Positions 1-10,822 of a stretch of DNA of 64,000 bases are shown piece by piece (position 1 is the stretch's first letter; each line of letters begins with the position of its first letter). The notes under the pieces are model-generated. The model saw only the letters and a list, made by a program, of their open reading frames with translations, was not told the origin of the DNA and did no database searches. The stretch comes from Variovorax sp. IB41 (GTDB taxonomy: Bacteria; Pseudomonadota; Gammaproteobacteria; Burkholderiales; Burkholderiaceae_C). The position numbers and the translations under genes are program-made. Location: positions 124,001-188,000 of the forward strand of contig NZ_JAEFCB010000006.1 in the NCBI RefSeq assembly GCF_016405905.1. Reading direction: 5' to 3'.

Positions 1-243
1 ACCGACCGCGTGGCGCGCGAGCGCGCGCTGTCGGCCGCCAAGTTCAGCATCGGCCGCATCGGCGCGCTGGTGGCCGAAGAGAGCATCCAGATGCACGGCG
101 GCATCGGCATGACGTGGGAGCTGCCGCTGCCGCACTACGCCAAGCGGCTGGTGATGATCGACCACCAGCTGGGCGACGAAGACCATCATCTGCAGCGCTA
201 CATTGCCCTGAGCAAAGAGTCCGCCAAGGAGGTTGCGGCATGA
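1..243 (+). CDS. Acyl-CoA dehydrogenase, C-terminal end only
   Basis: The reading frame is open from the first base, so the gene begins upstream of the window; about 80 C-terminal residues are visible. They contain the segment QMHGGIGMTWELPLPHYAKR, which matches the last helices of the FAD-dependent acyl-CoA dehydrogenase fold (the usual QxxGGxGxxxE pattern near the flavin of the partner subunit). The family oxidises acyl-CoA to 2-enoyl-CoA and passes electrons to ETF. The stop codon overlaps the start of the following hydratase-family gene (ATGA), which implies translational coupling, and etfB/etfA lie 6 kb downstream on the same strand. Substrate cannot be judged from this fragment. Confidence 0.85.
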   Translation, partial: TDRVARERALSAAKFSIGRIGALVAEESIQMHGGIGMTWELPLPHYAKRLVMIDHQLGDEDHHLQRYIALSKESAKEVAA

Positions 244-1052
244 CGGACAAGACCGTCCTGATCTCGCAGGAAGGCGCCGTGCGCATCCTGATCAACAGCA
301 ACCCCGCCGCGCGCAACGCGATCACGCCGACGCTGTATGCCGAGCTCTCGGCCGCTCTCACCGATGCGCAGAACGACGCCGAAGTGGGCGCCATCGTCTT
401 CACCGGCGCGGGCGATTTCTTCTGCGCCGGCGGCGACTTGAACCTGCTGGCCAAGCGCCGCGAGCTGCCCGCCTCGGCGCGCCGCGAAAAGCTCGAAGGC
501 CTGCACGACCTGATCCGCGCGATCCGCGATTGCGGCAAGCCGGTGATCGCGGCCGTCGAAGGCGGCGCGGCCGGCGCGGGCCTCTCGATGGCGCTGGCTT
601 GCGACATGCTGGTGTCGGCGCGCGATGCGTTCTACACGGTGGCCTACGTCAAGGTCGGCCTCACGCCGGACGGCGGCGCGACCGCGTTCCTCGCGGAGTT
701 CGTCTCGCGCCAGGTGCTCACCGAGATGTGCCTCACCGGCGACCGCATGCCGGCCGAGCGCCTGCACGCGCTGGGCGCGGTCAACCGCCTGACCGACAAG
801 GGCGCAGCGCTCGCCGAAGCCATCGCGCTCGCAGCCAAGGTGGCGAGCGGCCCGCAGCGCGCGAGCGCGCGCATCAAGACGCTGTGCCGACAGGCGCACA
901 GCGCCACCCTCGAGGAACAGCTCGATGCCGAGGCCGTCTTCATGGTCGAGTCGCAAGCCGATACCGAAGCGGCCGAAGGCATCGGCGCCTTCCTCGGCAA
1001 GCGCAAGGCGGACTTCAGCGCGCTGCGTCACAACAAGCAGGACGCGCCCTGA
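240..1052 (+). CDS. Enoyl-CoA hydratase/isomerase family protein (PaaG-like active site)
   Basis: A 270-residue crotonase-fold protein. The start at 240 is chosen because the ATG overlaps the preceding stop (ATGA); the frame is open further upstream but that part lies inside the dehydrogenase gene. The oxyanion-hole motif FCAGGDL is at residues 61-67 and the second glycine-rich segment GAAGAGLS at 109-116. The two glutamates of classic hydratases are not at their usual places. Instead there is an Asp at 144 in LTPDGG, as in PaaG-type isomerases. It may therefore be an isomerase or another crotonase activity rather than a simple hydratase. Operon context is CoA-thioester catabolism. Confidence 0.85.
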   Translation: MTDKTVLISQEGAVRILINSNPAARNAITPTLYAELSAALTDAQNDAEVGAIVFTGAGDFFCAGGDLNLLAKRRELPASARREKLEGLHDLIRAIRDCGKPVIAAVEGGAAGAGLSMALACDMLVSARDAFYTVAYVKVGLTPDGGATAFLAEFVSRQVLTEMCLTGDRMPAERLHALGAVNRLTDKGAALAEAIALAAKVASGPQRASARIKTLCRQAHSATLEEQLDAEAVFMVESQADTEAAEGIGAFLGKRKADFSALRHNKQDAP

Positions 1053-1079
1053 CGCCTCTGCCTGATTCACTCCGAACAA

Positions 1080-1145
1080 GAACCGTTCGGGCTGAGCCTG
1101 TCGAAGCCTCGCGCGGCGCTTCGACAAGCTCGGCGTGAACGGTTC
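1080..1145. repeat. Intergenic palindromic repeat, family A, copy 1
   Basis: Two 28-base arms read GAACCGTTCGGGCTGAGC... and, on the other strand, GAACCGTTCACGCCGAGC..., both ending TGTCGAAGC; 24 of 28 positions pair. The spacer is about 10 bases. The same arms recur at 29680-29741 and 39350-39420, so this is a dispersed family, not a local hairpin. It lies between the hydratase-family gene and the CoA-transferase gene and may act as a terminator or mRNA-stabilising hairpin. No poly-T follows. Confidence 0.85.
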
Positions 1146-1194
1146 TGGCGCATTTCATGGAACCCATCCGCTCTCACGTTTTCCTGGAGCCCTC

Positions 1195-2403
1195 ATGCCA
1201 CTGCTGAATTCCTCGCTGCCGCTCGCCGGCGTGCGCGTCCTCGACTTGTCCCGCATCCTCGCGGGCCCCTGGTGCGGCATGGTGCTGGCCGACATGGGCG
1301 CCGAAGTCATCAAGGTCGAGCACCCGGGCCGCGGCGACGACACGCGCGACTGGGGCCTGCGCGTGGGCAAGACCGAGACCGCCTACTTCAACAGCGTGAA
1401 CCGCAACAAGCGCTCGGTCACGCTCGACCTGCAGACGCCCGAAGGCCAGCAGATCGCGCGCGATCTGGCCAAGCAGTGCGACGTGGTGATCCAGAACTTC
1501 AAGTTCGGCGGCATCGACAAGCTGGGCCTGGGCTACGCGCAGCTGCGCAAGGAAAACCCCGGCCTCATCTACTGCTCGATCTCGGGCTACGACCGCACCG
1601 GCCCCGAGGCCGCGCGCCCGGGCTACGACCTCGTCGTTCAAGGCGAGGCGGGCCTCATGGCGCTCAACGGCGAAGCGAACCAGCCGCCCCTGAAGTTCGG
1701 CGTGGCGGCGGTGGACCTGTTCACCGGCATGTACTCGGCGCAGGCCGTGCTCGCCGCGCTCTACCAGCGCGAGAAGACCGGCAAGGGCCGGCATGTGGAG
1801 ATGGCGCTCTTCGACTGCGGCCTGATGATCACCGCCTACTACGGCCTCGAAGCGCTCCTGATGGGCGAAGACCCGCCGCGCTACGGCAACTCGCACCCGT
1901 CGATCGTGCCCTACGGCGTGTTCGATGCGGCCGACGGCCCGCTGGTGATCACCGTGGGCAACAACGCGCAGTTCGCGCGCTTCTGCACCGAGGTGATCGA
2001 GCGGCCCGACCTCGCGGCCGACGAGCGCTTCAAGACCAACATCCTGCGTTCGGCCAACCGCGCGGTGCTGCTGCCCGAGCTGCACGCCGAGCTGGCCAAG
2101 CGCCAGCGCGCGGACCTGCTCGCCAAGCTCACCGCCTCGGGCATTCCGTGCGGCGAAGTGCTGGGCCTGCTCGAAGCGCTGCAATCGAAGCGCGCGACCG
2201 ATGCGGGCCTCGTGACCGAGCAGCCGCATCCGGTGGCCGGCACGGTCAACGTGCTCGCGCCGCCCTACCGTTTCGATGGCGAGCGCCTGCCGGTGCGCAG
2301 CGCGCCGCCCACCCTGGGCGAAGGCACGCACGACGTGCTCAAGTCCCTGCTCGGCCTGTCGGATGAGAAGCTGGCCGCGCTGAAAACAAGTGGCGTCGTC
2401 TGA
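1195..2403 (+). CDS. Class III CoA-transferase (CaiB/BaiF family)
   Basis: A 402-residue protein of the usual length for this family, which moves CoA between carboxylic acids through a glutamyl/aspartyl-CoA anhydride. The N-terminal segment VRVLDLSRILAGPWCGMVLA (14-33) and the GADxIKVE-like stretch GAEVIKVE (35-42) are typical. The catalytic Asp is Asp145 in RPGYD. The start at 1195 is preferred over an upstream in-frame start at 1135 because the extra part lies within the palindromic repeat and the conserved region begins just after Met-Pro-Leu; CTGGAG precedes it. Neighbouring Bug receptors and an acyl-CoA ligase suggest activation of an imported organic acid. The acid is unknown. Confidence 0.92.
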   Translation: MPLLNSSLPLAGVRVLDLSRILAGPWCGMVLADMGAEVIKVEHPGRGDDTRDWGLRVGKTETAYFNSVNRNKRSVTLDLQTPEGQQIARDLAKQCDVVIQNFKFGGIDKLGLGYAQLRKENPGLIYCSISGYDRTGPEAARPGYDLVVQGEAGLMALNGEANQPPLKFGVAAVDLFTGMYSAQAVLAALYQREKTGKGRHVEMALFDCGLMITAYYGLEALLMGEDPPRYGNSHPSIVPYGVFDAADGPLVITVGNNAQFARFCTEVIERPDLAADERFKTNILRSANRAVLLPELHAELAKRQRADLLAKLTASGIPCGEVLGLLEALQSKRATDAGLVTEQPHPVAGTVNVLAPPYRFDGERLPVRSAPPTLGEGTHDVLKSLLGLSDEKLAALKTSGVV

Positions 2404-2455
2404 AGAAGACGCCTGTGCATTCCCTGATCCCCTGAAGAAGTAGCAACTGAAGTCC

Positions 2456-3454
2456 ATGGCCTCCCTCGTTTCCCGTTCCCTCCGCAATCCCGTTCGCCGT
2501 GCACTCCTCGCCCTGGCCCTTCCCCTCATCGCCGGCAGCGCCTTCGCGCAGGCCTGGCCCGCCAAGCCGATCACGCTGATCGTGCCCTTCCCGCCCGGCG
2601 GCCCGACCGACGTGGCCTCGCGCATCGTGGCGCAGAAGATGTCCGCCGCGCTCAAGCAGAACATCGTCATCGACAACCGCAGCGGCGCCTCGGGCACCGT
2701 GGGCGCCGCCGCCGCGGCACGCGCAGCGCCGGACGGCTACACCTTCGTGATGCTGGCCACGCCCACGCTGCTGGCCTCGCACCTCTACGGCCCCACGAGC
2801 TACGACATCTTCAAGAACTTCGCGCCCGTGGGCTCGGTGTACGACCTGCCGATCGTGCTGGTGGTGAACCCGAAATCGCTGCCCGACGTGACCACCCTGC
2901 AGGGCCTGATCGCCAAGGCCAAGGCCGAGGGCGGCAAGCTCAACTACACGACGGCCGGCGCCGGCAGCTTCGGCCATCTGACGACCGAGCAGCTGAAAAC
3001 CATCGGCAAGTTCGACATGCAGCACGTGCCCTACCGCGGCAGCGCGCCGGCCGTGACCGACCTCATCGGCGGCCAGGTGCCCGCGATGTTCTCGGACCTG
3101 GTGGCCGTGCTGCCGCACATCCGCGCCGAGAAGCTGCGCGCCATCGCCGTGGGTTCGGGCCAGCGCGTGAGCCTGTTGCCCGATGTGAAGACGGTGGCCG
3201 AGCAGGGCTTTCCCGGCTTCGACGCGACCTCGTGGGGCGGACTGCTCGCACCCGCGGGCACGCCCAAGGAGGTGATCGACCGCATGAGCGCCGAACTGAA
3301 GACCGCGCTGGCCGACAAGCAGGTGCAGGAAAAGCTCGAGAGCGTCGGCTCCTTCGCGGCCTACCGCACACCCGAGCAGACCGGCGTTCGCATGCGGCAG
3401 GACTTCGAACGCTGGGGCAAGGTCATTCGCGACAACAAGATCACGAACCAGTAA
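2456..3454 (+). CDS. Bug family tripartite tricarboxylate receptor protein (TctC-like)
   Basis: A 332-residue secreted binding protein. A Sec signal peptide spans about residues 1-31 (ending AGSAFA-QA), followed by the Bug hallmark ITLIVPFPPGGPTD and later DNRSGASGTVGAAAAARAAP, both parts of the ligand-clamping region that binds carboxylate through ordered water. The family feeds tricarboxylate transporters (TctAB) or acts as an orphan sensor; no TctA or TctB gene is in this window. It sits between the CoA-transferase and acyl-CoA ligase genes on the same strand, so its ligand is probably the acid they process. Confidence 0.92.
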   Translation: MASLVSRSLRNPVRRALLALALPLIAGSAFAQAWPAKPITLIVPFPPGGPTDVASRIVAQKMSAALKQNIVIDNRSGASGTVGAAAAARAAPDGYTFVMLATPTLLASHLYGPTSYDIFKNFAPVGSVYDLPIVLVVNPKSLPDVTTLQGLIAKAKAEGGKLNYTTAGAGSFGHLTTEQLKTIGKFDMQHVPYRGSAPAVTDLIGGQVPAMFSDLVAVLPHIRAEKLRAIAVGSGQRVSLLPDVKTVAEQGFPGFDATSWGGLLAPAGTPKEVIDRMSAELKTALADKQVQEKLESVGSFAAYRTPEQTGVRMRQDFERWGKVIRDNKITNQ

Positions 3455-3502
3455 AACAGGGCGCTTCGCGCGCGGCCCGCAAGACGACATCAAGGAGACA
3501 AC

Positions 3503-5446
3503 ATGACAGGCAATGACAAGAAGAATGCGGCCAGTGCGCCGTTCCGCCCCCTGTTCCCGGTGCGCGGCCTCGCCGACATCCGGCGGCTGGAAGAAACGCC
3601 GCTCGAAGAAGCGCTCACGGTGCGCAGCACCTACGAGCTCTTTTGCAATTCCGGCGCGGCCTTCGGCGACAAGACGGCGCTGACCTTTCTGCGCAGCGGC
3701 AATCCGGCCGATGAGCCGATCCGCTGGTCGTATGCCCAGCTGCTCGCGGGCATCCACCAGACCGCGAATCTGCTGCACACGCTGGGCGTGGGGCCCCAGG
3801 ACGCGGTCGCGGTGCTGCTGCCCGGCTGCCTGGAATACCACCTGGCGCTCTGGGGCGGCGAAGCGGCCGGCATCGTGCAGCCGCTCAATCCTTTGCTGAC
3901 CGACGAGAAGCTGGTCGCGCTGATGACCGCGGCGCGCGCGAAGGTGTTGATCGCCTACGGCTCGGACGCGGAGTCGGGCATGTGGTCCAAGGCGATGCGC
4001 CTGCGCGGCCAGGTGCCGACGCTCACCACCGTGCTGCGCGTGGCGCCGCACGACGAAGCACCCGGCGCCGCGGGCGCATTGCCCGAAGGCGTGGCCGGGT
4101 TCGACTTGCTGCGCGCAGCGCAGCCGAACGACCGCCTCGTGAGCGGCCGCGACATCGCGCCCTCCGACATCGCCGCCTACTTCCACACCGGCGGCACCAC
4201 CGGCGCCCCCAAGCTCGCGCGCCACAGCCACGGCGCGCAGGTGTTCACCGCGTGGGCCAGCGTGCAGCTGGCGGGCATGAACGAACACGGCATCTCGATC
4301 AACGGCTATCCGCTCTTCCATGTGGCGGGTGTGCTGCCGGCCTCGCTCTCGTCGCTGTCGGCGGGCGTGGAGGTGATCATTCCGACGCCCTCGCTGCTGC
4401 GAAACAAGGAGGTGCTGGCCAACTACTGGAAGCTGGTCGCGAAGTACCGGCCGACCTCGCTCTCCGCCGTGCCCACGGTGCTCGCGGCGCTGGCGAACGT
4501 GCCGCTCGATGGCGCGGACATCTCATCGATCACCTACTGCCGCACCGGCGCCGCGGTGCTCGCGCCCGAGCTGGCCGCGCGCTTCGAGCGCCTGTTCGGC
4601 CTGCATGTGCACGAGAGCCTGGGCATGACGGAGATGGCGGGCATCTCGACCATCACGCCGCCCGGCGTGAACGGGCCCGCGGGCTGCGTGGGCTTTCGCC
4701 TGCCGTATTCGCAGGTCCGCATCGTCGCGCTGGACGAGAGCGGCAATGCGAGCGACCGCGACGTGGCGCCCGGCGAACAGGGCATGGTGCTGTTCAAGTC
4801 GCCCAACGTGTTCTCGGGCTTCGTCGATCCGGCGGACAACGCCAAGGCCTTCACCGCCGACGGCTGGCTCGCGACGGGCGACCTGGGCTGGATGGACGGC
4901 GAGGAGCGGCTGAACCTCACGGGCCGCTCGAAGGACCTGATCATCCGCAGCGGCCACAACATCGATCCGAAGACGATCGAAGACGCGCTCGGCGCGCACC
5001 CCGCGGTGCAGCTGTGCGCGGCGGTCGGCGCGCCCGATGCGTATGCGGGCGAGCTGCCGGTGATCTTCGCGACGCTGGTGCCCGGCGCCTCGGCGACCGA
5101 GGAAGAACTGCTCGCCTTCACGGCCGCGCGCGTGGACGAAGCGCCCGCCAAGCCCAAGTGGGTGTCGGTGATCGGCGCGATGCCAATGACCAACGTCGGC
5201 AAGATCTACAAGCCCGAGCTGCGCGCGATGGCCGCGCGGCAGGTGGTGGCCGCGACGGTCGCCGAGGTGTGCGCCGAACTCGGCGCGAGCGATGCGGCGC
5301 GGCCCGCGGTGACCGCCGAAGGCGAAAGCCTCGTACATGTGCAGATCGATGCCGCCGCGGCGGGCGCGCTCGCCGCGACGCTGCAGGAGCAGCTGCAGAA
5401 GGCGCTGGCGCCGCTGCCCTTCAAGACGCGCATTGCGCTGAAGTGA
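3503..5446 (+). CDS. Acyl-CoA synthetase (AMP-forming ligase)
   Basis: A 647-residue ANL-superfamily enzyme that adenylates a carboxylic acid and transfers it to CoA. The phosphate-binding motif HTGGTTGAPKLAR is at 228-240. Further on are the adenine-contact region HESLGMTEMAG, the ATP-ribose Asp in TGDLGWMDGEERL, the hinge/Arg region GRSKDLIIRSGHNI, and the catalytic-lysine region GKIYKPELR. About 70 residues follow that last motif, a longer C-terminus than usual. AAGGAGA lies 8 bases before the ATG. The acid is not predictable; its position between two Bug receptor genes suggests it activates an imported organic acid. Confidence 0.9.
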   Translation: MTGNDKKNAASAPFRPLFPVRGLADIRRLEETPLEEALTVRSTYELFCNSGAAFGDKTALTFLRSGNPADEPIRWSYAQLLAGIHQTANLLHTLGVGPQDAVAVLLPGCLEYHLALWGGEAAGIVQPLNPLLTDEKLVALMTAARAKVLIAYGSDAESGMWSKAMRLRGQVPTLTTVLRVAPHDEAPGAAGALPEGVAGFDLLRAAQPNDRLVSGRDIAPSDIAAYFHTGGTTGAPKLARHSHGAQVFTAWASVQLAGMNEHGISINGYPLFHVAGVLPASLSSLSAGVEVIIPTPSLLRNKEVLANYWKLVAKYRPTSLSAVPTVLAALANVPLDGADISSITYCRTGAAVLAPELAARFERLFGLHVHESLGMTEMAGISTITPPGVNGPAGCVGFRLPYSQVRIVALDESGNASDRDVAPGEQGMVLFKSPNVFSGFVDPADNAKAFTADGWLATGDLGWMDGEERLNLTGRSKDLIIRSGHNIDPKTIEDALGAHPAVQLCAAVGAPDAYAGELPVIFATLVPGASATEEELLAFTAARVDEAPAKPKWVSVIGAMPMTNVGKIYKPELRAMAARQVVAATVAEVCAELGASDAARPAVTAEGESLVHVQIDAAAAGALAATLQEQLQKALAPLPFKTRIALK

Positions 5447-5492
5447 ATCGCTGCCTCTTCAAGAATTTCTGAAACGCAAGGGAGACAAAACC

Positions 5493-6482
5493 ATGGCCCA
5501 TTCACGTCGCGCATTGCTGTGCGCTGCCGCATCGACCGCCGCGCTGTTCGCACTGGCACCCGCGCATGCGCAGGCGCCCTACCCCAACAAGCCGATCCGC
5601 ATGGTCGTGCCCTTCCAGGCCGGCGGCGCGACCGACGTGCTCGCGCGCGTGCTGGGCCAGAAGATGTCGGCCGGCTTCGGCCAGCCAGTCGTCATCGACA
5701 ACAAGCCGGGCGCGGCCGGCATCATCGGCACCGACGCGGTCGCCAAGTCGGCGCCCGATGGCTACACGCTCGTCTTCTCGCTGAGCAACGCGCTGCTGAC
5801 CAACGAGTTCCTCTACGAGAAGCTGCCCTACGACACGCAGCGCGACCTCGCGCTGGTCTACCAGGTGGCGATGGGGCCGCTGGTGCTGGTGGTGCACCCG
5901 AGCGTGCCGGTGAAGACCGCGCCGGAATTGCTGAAGTACGTCGCGGCGAACAAGGGCAAGGTCGCCTATGGCTCCTACGGCGTGGGCGCGTACCCGCACC
6001 TGGCCGGCGCGCACATGAGCCTCACGCAGCAGGCCGACATGAACCACGTCGCCTACAAGGGCGAGGCGCCGATGATGCAGGACCTGATCGGCGGGCAGAT
6101 CCAGATGGCCTATGCGAGCGCGCTCGTGGCCAAGCCGCACATCGACGCGGGCAAGGTGCGGGCCATCGGCGTGAGCGGCGAGCGCCGCATGGCCGCGCTG
6201 CCCAACGTGCCGACGATGGCCGAGCAGGGCCTCAAGGACGAGGCCTACCGCGTGACCGGCTGGCTCGCCTTCGCGGTGCCCGCGAAAACGCCCAAGCCCA
6301 TCGTGGACCGCATCGCCGAGGAAGTGCGCAAGGCCACGCAACAGCCCGACGTGCGCGAGCGCGTGGCGGCCATGGGCTTCGAGCTGAAGGACAGCTCGCC
6401 CGAACTCTTCGCCGCCGCGTGGAAGCAGGAGCGGCCGGTGTGGGAGCGGCTCATCAAGCAATCGGGCGCGAAGCTCGAGTGA
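5493..6482 (+). CDS. Bug family tripartite tricarboxylate receptor protein
   Basis: A 329-residue periplasmic receptor, second of the cluster. The signal peptide runs to about residue 27 (APAHAQA), followed by the Bug motif [19 protein letters not shown] and the [20 protein letters not shown] stretch. It clearly differs in sequence from the Bug protein at 2456, so it probably binds a different or related carboxylate. AAGGGAGA precedes the ATG. It follows the acyl-CoA ligase by 46 bases and precedes etfB by 34, consistent with one transcription unit. No membrane partners are nearby. Confidence 0.92.
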   Translation: MAHSRRALLCAAASTAALFALAPAHAQAPYPNKPIRMVVPFQAGGATDVLARVLGQKMSAGFGQPVVIDNKPGAAGIIGTDAVAKSAPDGYTLVFSLSNALLTNEFLYEKLPYDTQRDLALVYQVAMGPLVLVVHPSVPVKTAPELLKYVAANKGKVAYGSYGVGAYPHLAGAHMSLTQQADMNHVAYKGEAPMMQDLIGGQIQMAYASALVAKPHIDAGKVRAIGVSGERRMAALPNVPTMAEQGLKDEAYRVTGWLAFAVPAKTPKPIVDRIAEEVRKATQQPDVRERVAAMGFELKDSSPELFAAAWKQERPVWERLIKQSGAKLE

Positions 6483-6516
6483 ACCTCATCTCTCTCAGTT
6501 TTTTGAAGGAACAACC

Positions 6517-7266
6517 ATGAAGATTCTTGTACCTGTCAAACGGGTCGTCGATTACAACGTGAAGGTGCGCGTCAAGAGCGACGGCACCGGGGTGGACATT
6601 GCCAACGTCAAGATGAGCATGAACCCCTTCGACGAAATCGCTGTCGAAGAGGCCGTGCGTCTGAAAGAGAAGGGCGTCGTGACTGAAGTCATCGCCGTCT
6701 CGTGCGGCGATGCCAAGTGCCAGGAAACGCTGCGCACCGCGATGGCCATCGGCGCTGATCGCGGCATCCTCGTCGAAACGACAGAAGAGCTGCAGCCTCT
6801 TGCCGTCGCCAAGCTGCTCAAGGCGCTGGTCGAGAAGGAACAACCGTCGCTCATCATCCTTGGCAAGCAAGCCATCGATGACGACGCGAACCAGACGGGC
6901 CAGATGCTGGCCGCACTCGCAGACCTGCCCCAAGCCACCTTCGCCTCCAAGGTCGATCTGGCCGCTGACAAGGTCACCGTGGCACGCGAAGTTGACGGCG
7001 GCATGGAAACGCTGACGCTCACACTGCCCGCGGTCATCACGACCGACCTGCGCCTCAATGAGCCGCGCTACGTCACGCTGCCCAACATCATGAAGGCCAA
7101 GAAGAAGACGCTCGATGTCTTCAAGCCTGAAGACCTGGGCGTGGATGTGAAGCCCCGCCTGAAGACCCTGAAGGTCAGCGAGCCTCCGAAGCGCGGCGCA
7201 GGCATCAAGGTGCCTGATGTGGCGACGCTGGTGGACAAACTGAAGAACGAAGCGAAGGTGATCTGA
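6517..7266 (+). CDS. etfB: Electron transfer flavoprotein subunit beta
   Basis: A 249-residue protein, normal for bacterial EtfB. It starts [20 protein letters not shown] and carries the AMP-binding region and the EtfB signature region around residues 150-175 ([20 protein letters not shown], then [17 protein letters not shown]). With EtfA it forms the soluble heterodimer that accepts electrons from acyl-CoA dehydrogenases and hands them to ETF-ubiquinone oxidoreductase. The etfA start follows the stop by only two bases. Codon use here shows slightly more T/A at third positions than in flanking genes, as expected for a highly expressed housekeeping pair. Confidence 0.98.
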   Translation: MKILVPVKRVVDYNVKVRVKSDGTGVDIANVKMSMNPFDEIAVEEAVRLKEKGVVTEVIAVSCGDAKCQETLRTAMAIGADRGILVETTEELQPLAVAKLLKALVEKEQPSLIILGKQAIDDDANQTGQMLAALADLPQATFASKVDLAADKVTVAREVDGGMETLTLTLPAVITTDLRLNEPRYVTLPNIMKAKKKTLDVFKPEDLGVDVKPRLKTLKVSEPPKRGAGIKVPDVATLVDKLKNEAKVI

Positions 7267-7268
7267 AC

Positions 7269-9167
<1,899 letters not shown>

Positions 9168-9638
9168 GTCCTTCTGCTCGCATCCGGGGCGCGCTCAGGC
9201 CGACGGGGCACCTTGCTCCGCGAATGTCCCCCGGCCTTCGGCCTCCTCCTTTATTTCGCTGCGCAAGGCACCCCATCGGCCTGAGCGTTCAGCGCAGTTG
9301 CGCACTGGGACCGCATGGCCCCTGAGGCACGCGCGCGGCGCGCTGCGGAAGCTGCATTTGTTGGCGATTGCCGAGACTTCGTGCGGCATGGAACGGCCAC
9401 TGCGCCGGGCTCTTCTCTAAAGTGGATGCCCCTGTCACTCGATATCCCACCAAGGGAAGAAGAAAGGCGCAACACACCCACCCACCGAAATGTTTGAAGG
9501 CTGCTTGCCTCGCGGCAGGTTGTCGGTGCGAAAGCAGCGATGCAAATGCGAGGTATCAAAAGGCGACGGCCAGGGTGTTACTAGCACCCCAGCCGTCTAA
9601 CCAAGTTCGTGCACAAACCTCTAAAGGACCGCACAAAA
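9168..9638. other. Intergenic stretch holding the left 96-bp hairpin element
   Basis: No convincing gene. The only structured part is the hairpin element at 9192-9287. The remaining roughly 350 bases up to the first island gene carry no recognisable motif, though a ribosome-binding-like AAAGGA occurs at 9622-9627 ahead of the next gene. Short open frames here are not supported by codon pattern or family resemblance. Confidence 0.6.
9192..9287. repeat. 96-bp palindromic element, left copy
   Basis: Outer arms of about 24 bases (starting GCTCAGGCCGACGGGGCACC; other-strand partner GCTCAGGCCGATGGGGTGCC) enclose a core CTCCGCGAATGTCCCCC ... TCCTTTATTTCGCTGCG that has its own inner stem GGCC-TTC-GGCC. 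The same core, in opposite orientation, is in a second 96-bp element at 14078-14173 whose arms differ in sequence but still pair. The two copies bracket the island of small genes. They may be terminators, structured RNA or DNA, or a non-autonomous mobile repeat. Confidence 0.85.
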
Positions 9639-9908
9639 ATGGCTACCAAGACTATAGCCCGGCGTCGCACGCCGGTAGCTTCCGAAGACAACGCCCAAGA
9701 CCCGGCGGATCGTCTCGAAAACACCCTCTCGCAACTCGAAGCTCTTCTGTGGATCTGCCACGGTGAAGAGATCAACTGGTGCAGCGGTGACGGGCCTCGA
9801 CAACTGGACAACCTGCTCTGGCTTGCAGCTGACCTTGCTCGCAAGGCTGGGGAGCTGTTTCAGTTGAGCGAGAAGGCGCGACGTGGAGCGCCTGAGACTG
9901 GCGGTTAG
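9639..9908 (+). CDS. Small hypothetical protein, island gene 1
   Basis: An 89-residue protein I do not recognise. The start at 9639 is preferred to an in-frame GTG at 9609 because AAAGGA lies 11 bases before it. The N-terminus is basic (MATKTIARRRTP), the middle acidic, and the rest mostly helical with Leu and Ala heptads (LENTLSQLEALLWI and LDNLLWLAADLARKAGELFQL), suggesting a small helical-bundle protein. It is the first gene after the left hairpin element and is followed by the first island repeat at 10076-10153. Real coding status is likely but not certain. Confidence 0.55.
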   Translation: MATKTIARRRTPVASEDNAQDPADRLENTLSQLEALLWICHGEEINWCSGDGPRQLDNLLWLAADLARKAGELFQLSEKARRGAPETGG

Positions 9909-10237
9909 CGGCTGGTCTGCGGGCCGCGGGTATCGCGGCCCGCCTGGCAACCAGGCTCTTTGGGATGCGACGGCTGAAGCCTTCGTGATGGAGAGAATTC
10001 GGTTCGGTTGAGGCTGCTTGTAGGGTAGGCCTCGGCGGCAGCCACGTGTTCCATGCTGATCGTCCACGGACAACGAGAGCATCCGCTTTGCAGCGATTGC
10101 CGACATCCCTCGGCCTCGCGCGAATGGGTACTATCGGCCACAACCGGTCATTCGGCGTGCCGACGCAACGGGGCATTTGCGGTTACTAGCGCGCCGCCAG
10201 GTTGACACGCGCTGCGAAGCCAAGAATTGGGGCATGA
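9909..10237. other. Intergenic stretch with island repeat
   Basis: About 330 bases without a supported gene. It contains the first copy of the island repeat (10076-10153). Bases 9909-10075 show no motif I can name; short reverse-strand frames across it lack a ribosome-binding site and family features. Confidence 0.5.
10076..10153 (+). repeat. Island spacer repeat, copy 1
   Basis: Left half GAGCATCCGCTTTGCAGCG at 10076-10094 and right half GGTACTATCGGCCACAACCG from 10127, followed by GTCATTC. The right half matches the TACAGTCGGCCA core found before the other island genes, with T for the second A and C. It precedes island gene 2 by about 85 bases. Confidence 0.7.
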
Positions 10238-10822
10238 ATGCTTGAGCATCATTTCGACAAATCTGTGAGACGCATCGTTGAGCCGGTCGTAGCACCCTGG
10301 GGTTTTACGACTGGTGACGGGCGTGGCTGCACTTTCCATCGGCAGGTGCACGATGACCTGTTCCATTTCATCCACTTTTCGCAGCGGTCGAGCGGTATTG
10401 AGTTTGAGGTATGGGTCTTTCCCGGTACGCCTTTGCTCGGGCCCGAACAGTGGGCTCGCTTCCCAGACTTCGTGGGCGTTCCAACGGGTCGGGCCGCAGG
10501 CCTCAATGCGAAGCTCGGGGTGGGCGGCGGTGCGTCTCGTTTTCCCTGCAGAGATAGCAAAGTTCTGGACGTCGCGCTTTCGCGGGCAGCTGTGCCGGCA
10601 CTGCAGATCCATGCTCGTCCCTACTTGGCCAACTTCCAGTCACTGAGGGACCTCGTTCCGGCGTTGGAGCATCCCCAATGGGCGAGCCTTCTCGTCCCCG
10701 GGGCAGGACGGCTGACCGGCATGGCAAATAAGGCGCTCTCGGCCCGCGACGTGGATAGCAGCGCTTCGACTACAGTCGGCCAGAAGCAGACTCTCCGCCG
10801 CAACCATCGCGGGACTCGATGA
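10238..10822 (+). CDS. Hypothetical protein, DUF4304-like N-terminal half, island gene 2
   Basis: A 194-residue reading frame. The first 90 residues have the layout of DUF4304-type proteins: a Gly-Phe after a short helix (PVVAPWGF), a Phe-x-Arg (TFHR) and alternating beta strands (DDLFHFIHFSQRSSGIEFEV). The C-terminal end, from about residue 177, reads straight through an island repeat (10768-10791) and ends in an ATGA overlap with the next gene. This suggests either a stop lost upstream or a C-terminus added by the repeat. The DUF4304 assignment is by pattern only. Function unknown; comparable small proteins often occur among toxin-immunity genes. Confidence 0.6.
   Translation: MLEHHFDKSVRRIVEPVVAPWGFTTGDGRGCTFHRQVHDDLFHFIHFSQRSSGIEFEVWVFPGTPLLGPEQWARFPDFVGVPTGRAAGLNAKLGVGGGASRFPCRDSKVLDVALSRAAVPALQIHARPYLANFQSLRDLVPALEHPQWASLLVPGAGRLTGMANKALSARDVDSSASTTVGQKQTLRRNHRGTR
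10768..10791 (+). repeat. Island spacer repeat, copy 2 (right half)
   Basis: The sequence GACTACAGTCGGCCAGAAGC followed by AGAC matches the right-half consensus GGCTACAGTCGGCCA(C/G)AAGC. It lies inside the end of the preceding reading frame and 28 bases before the next start codon. The left half is poorly conserved. Confidence 0.75.
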
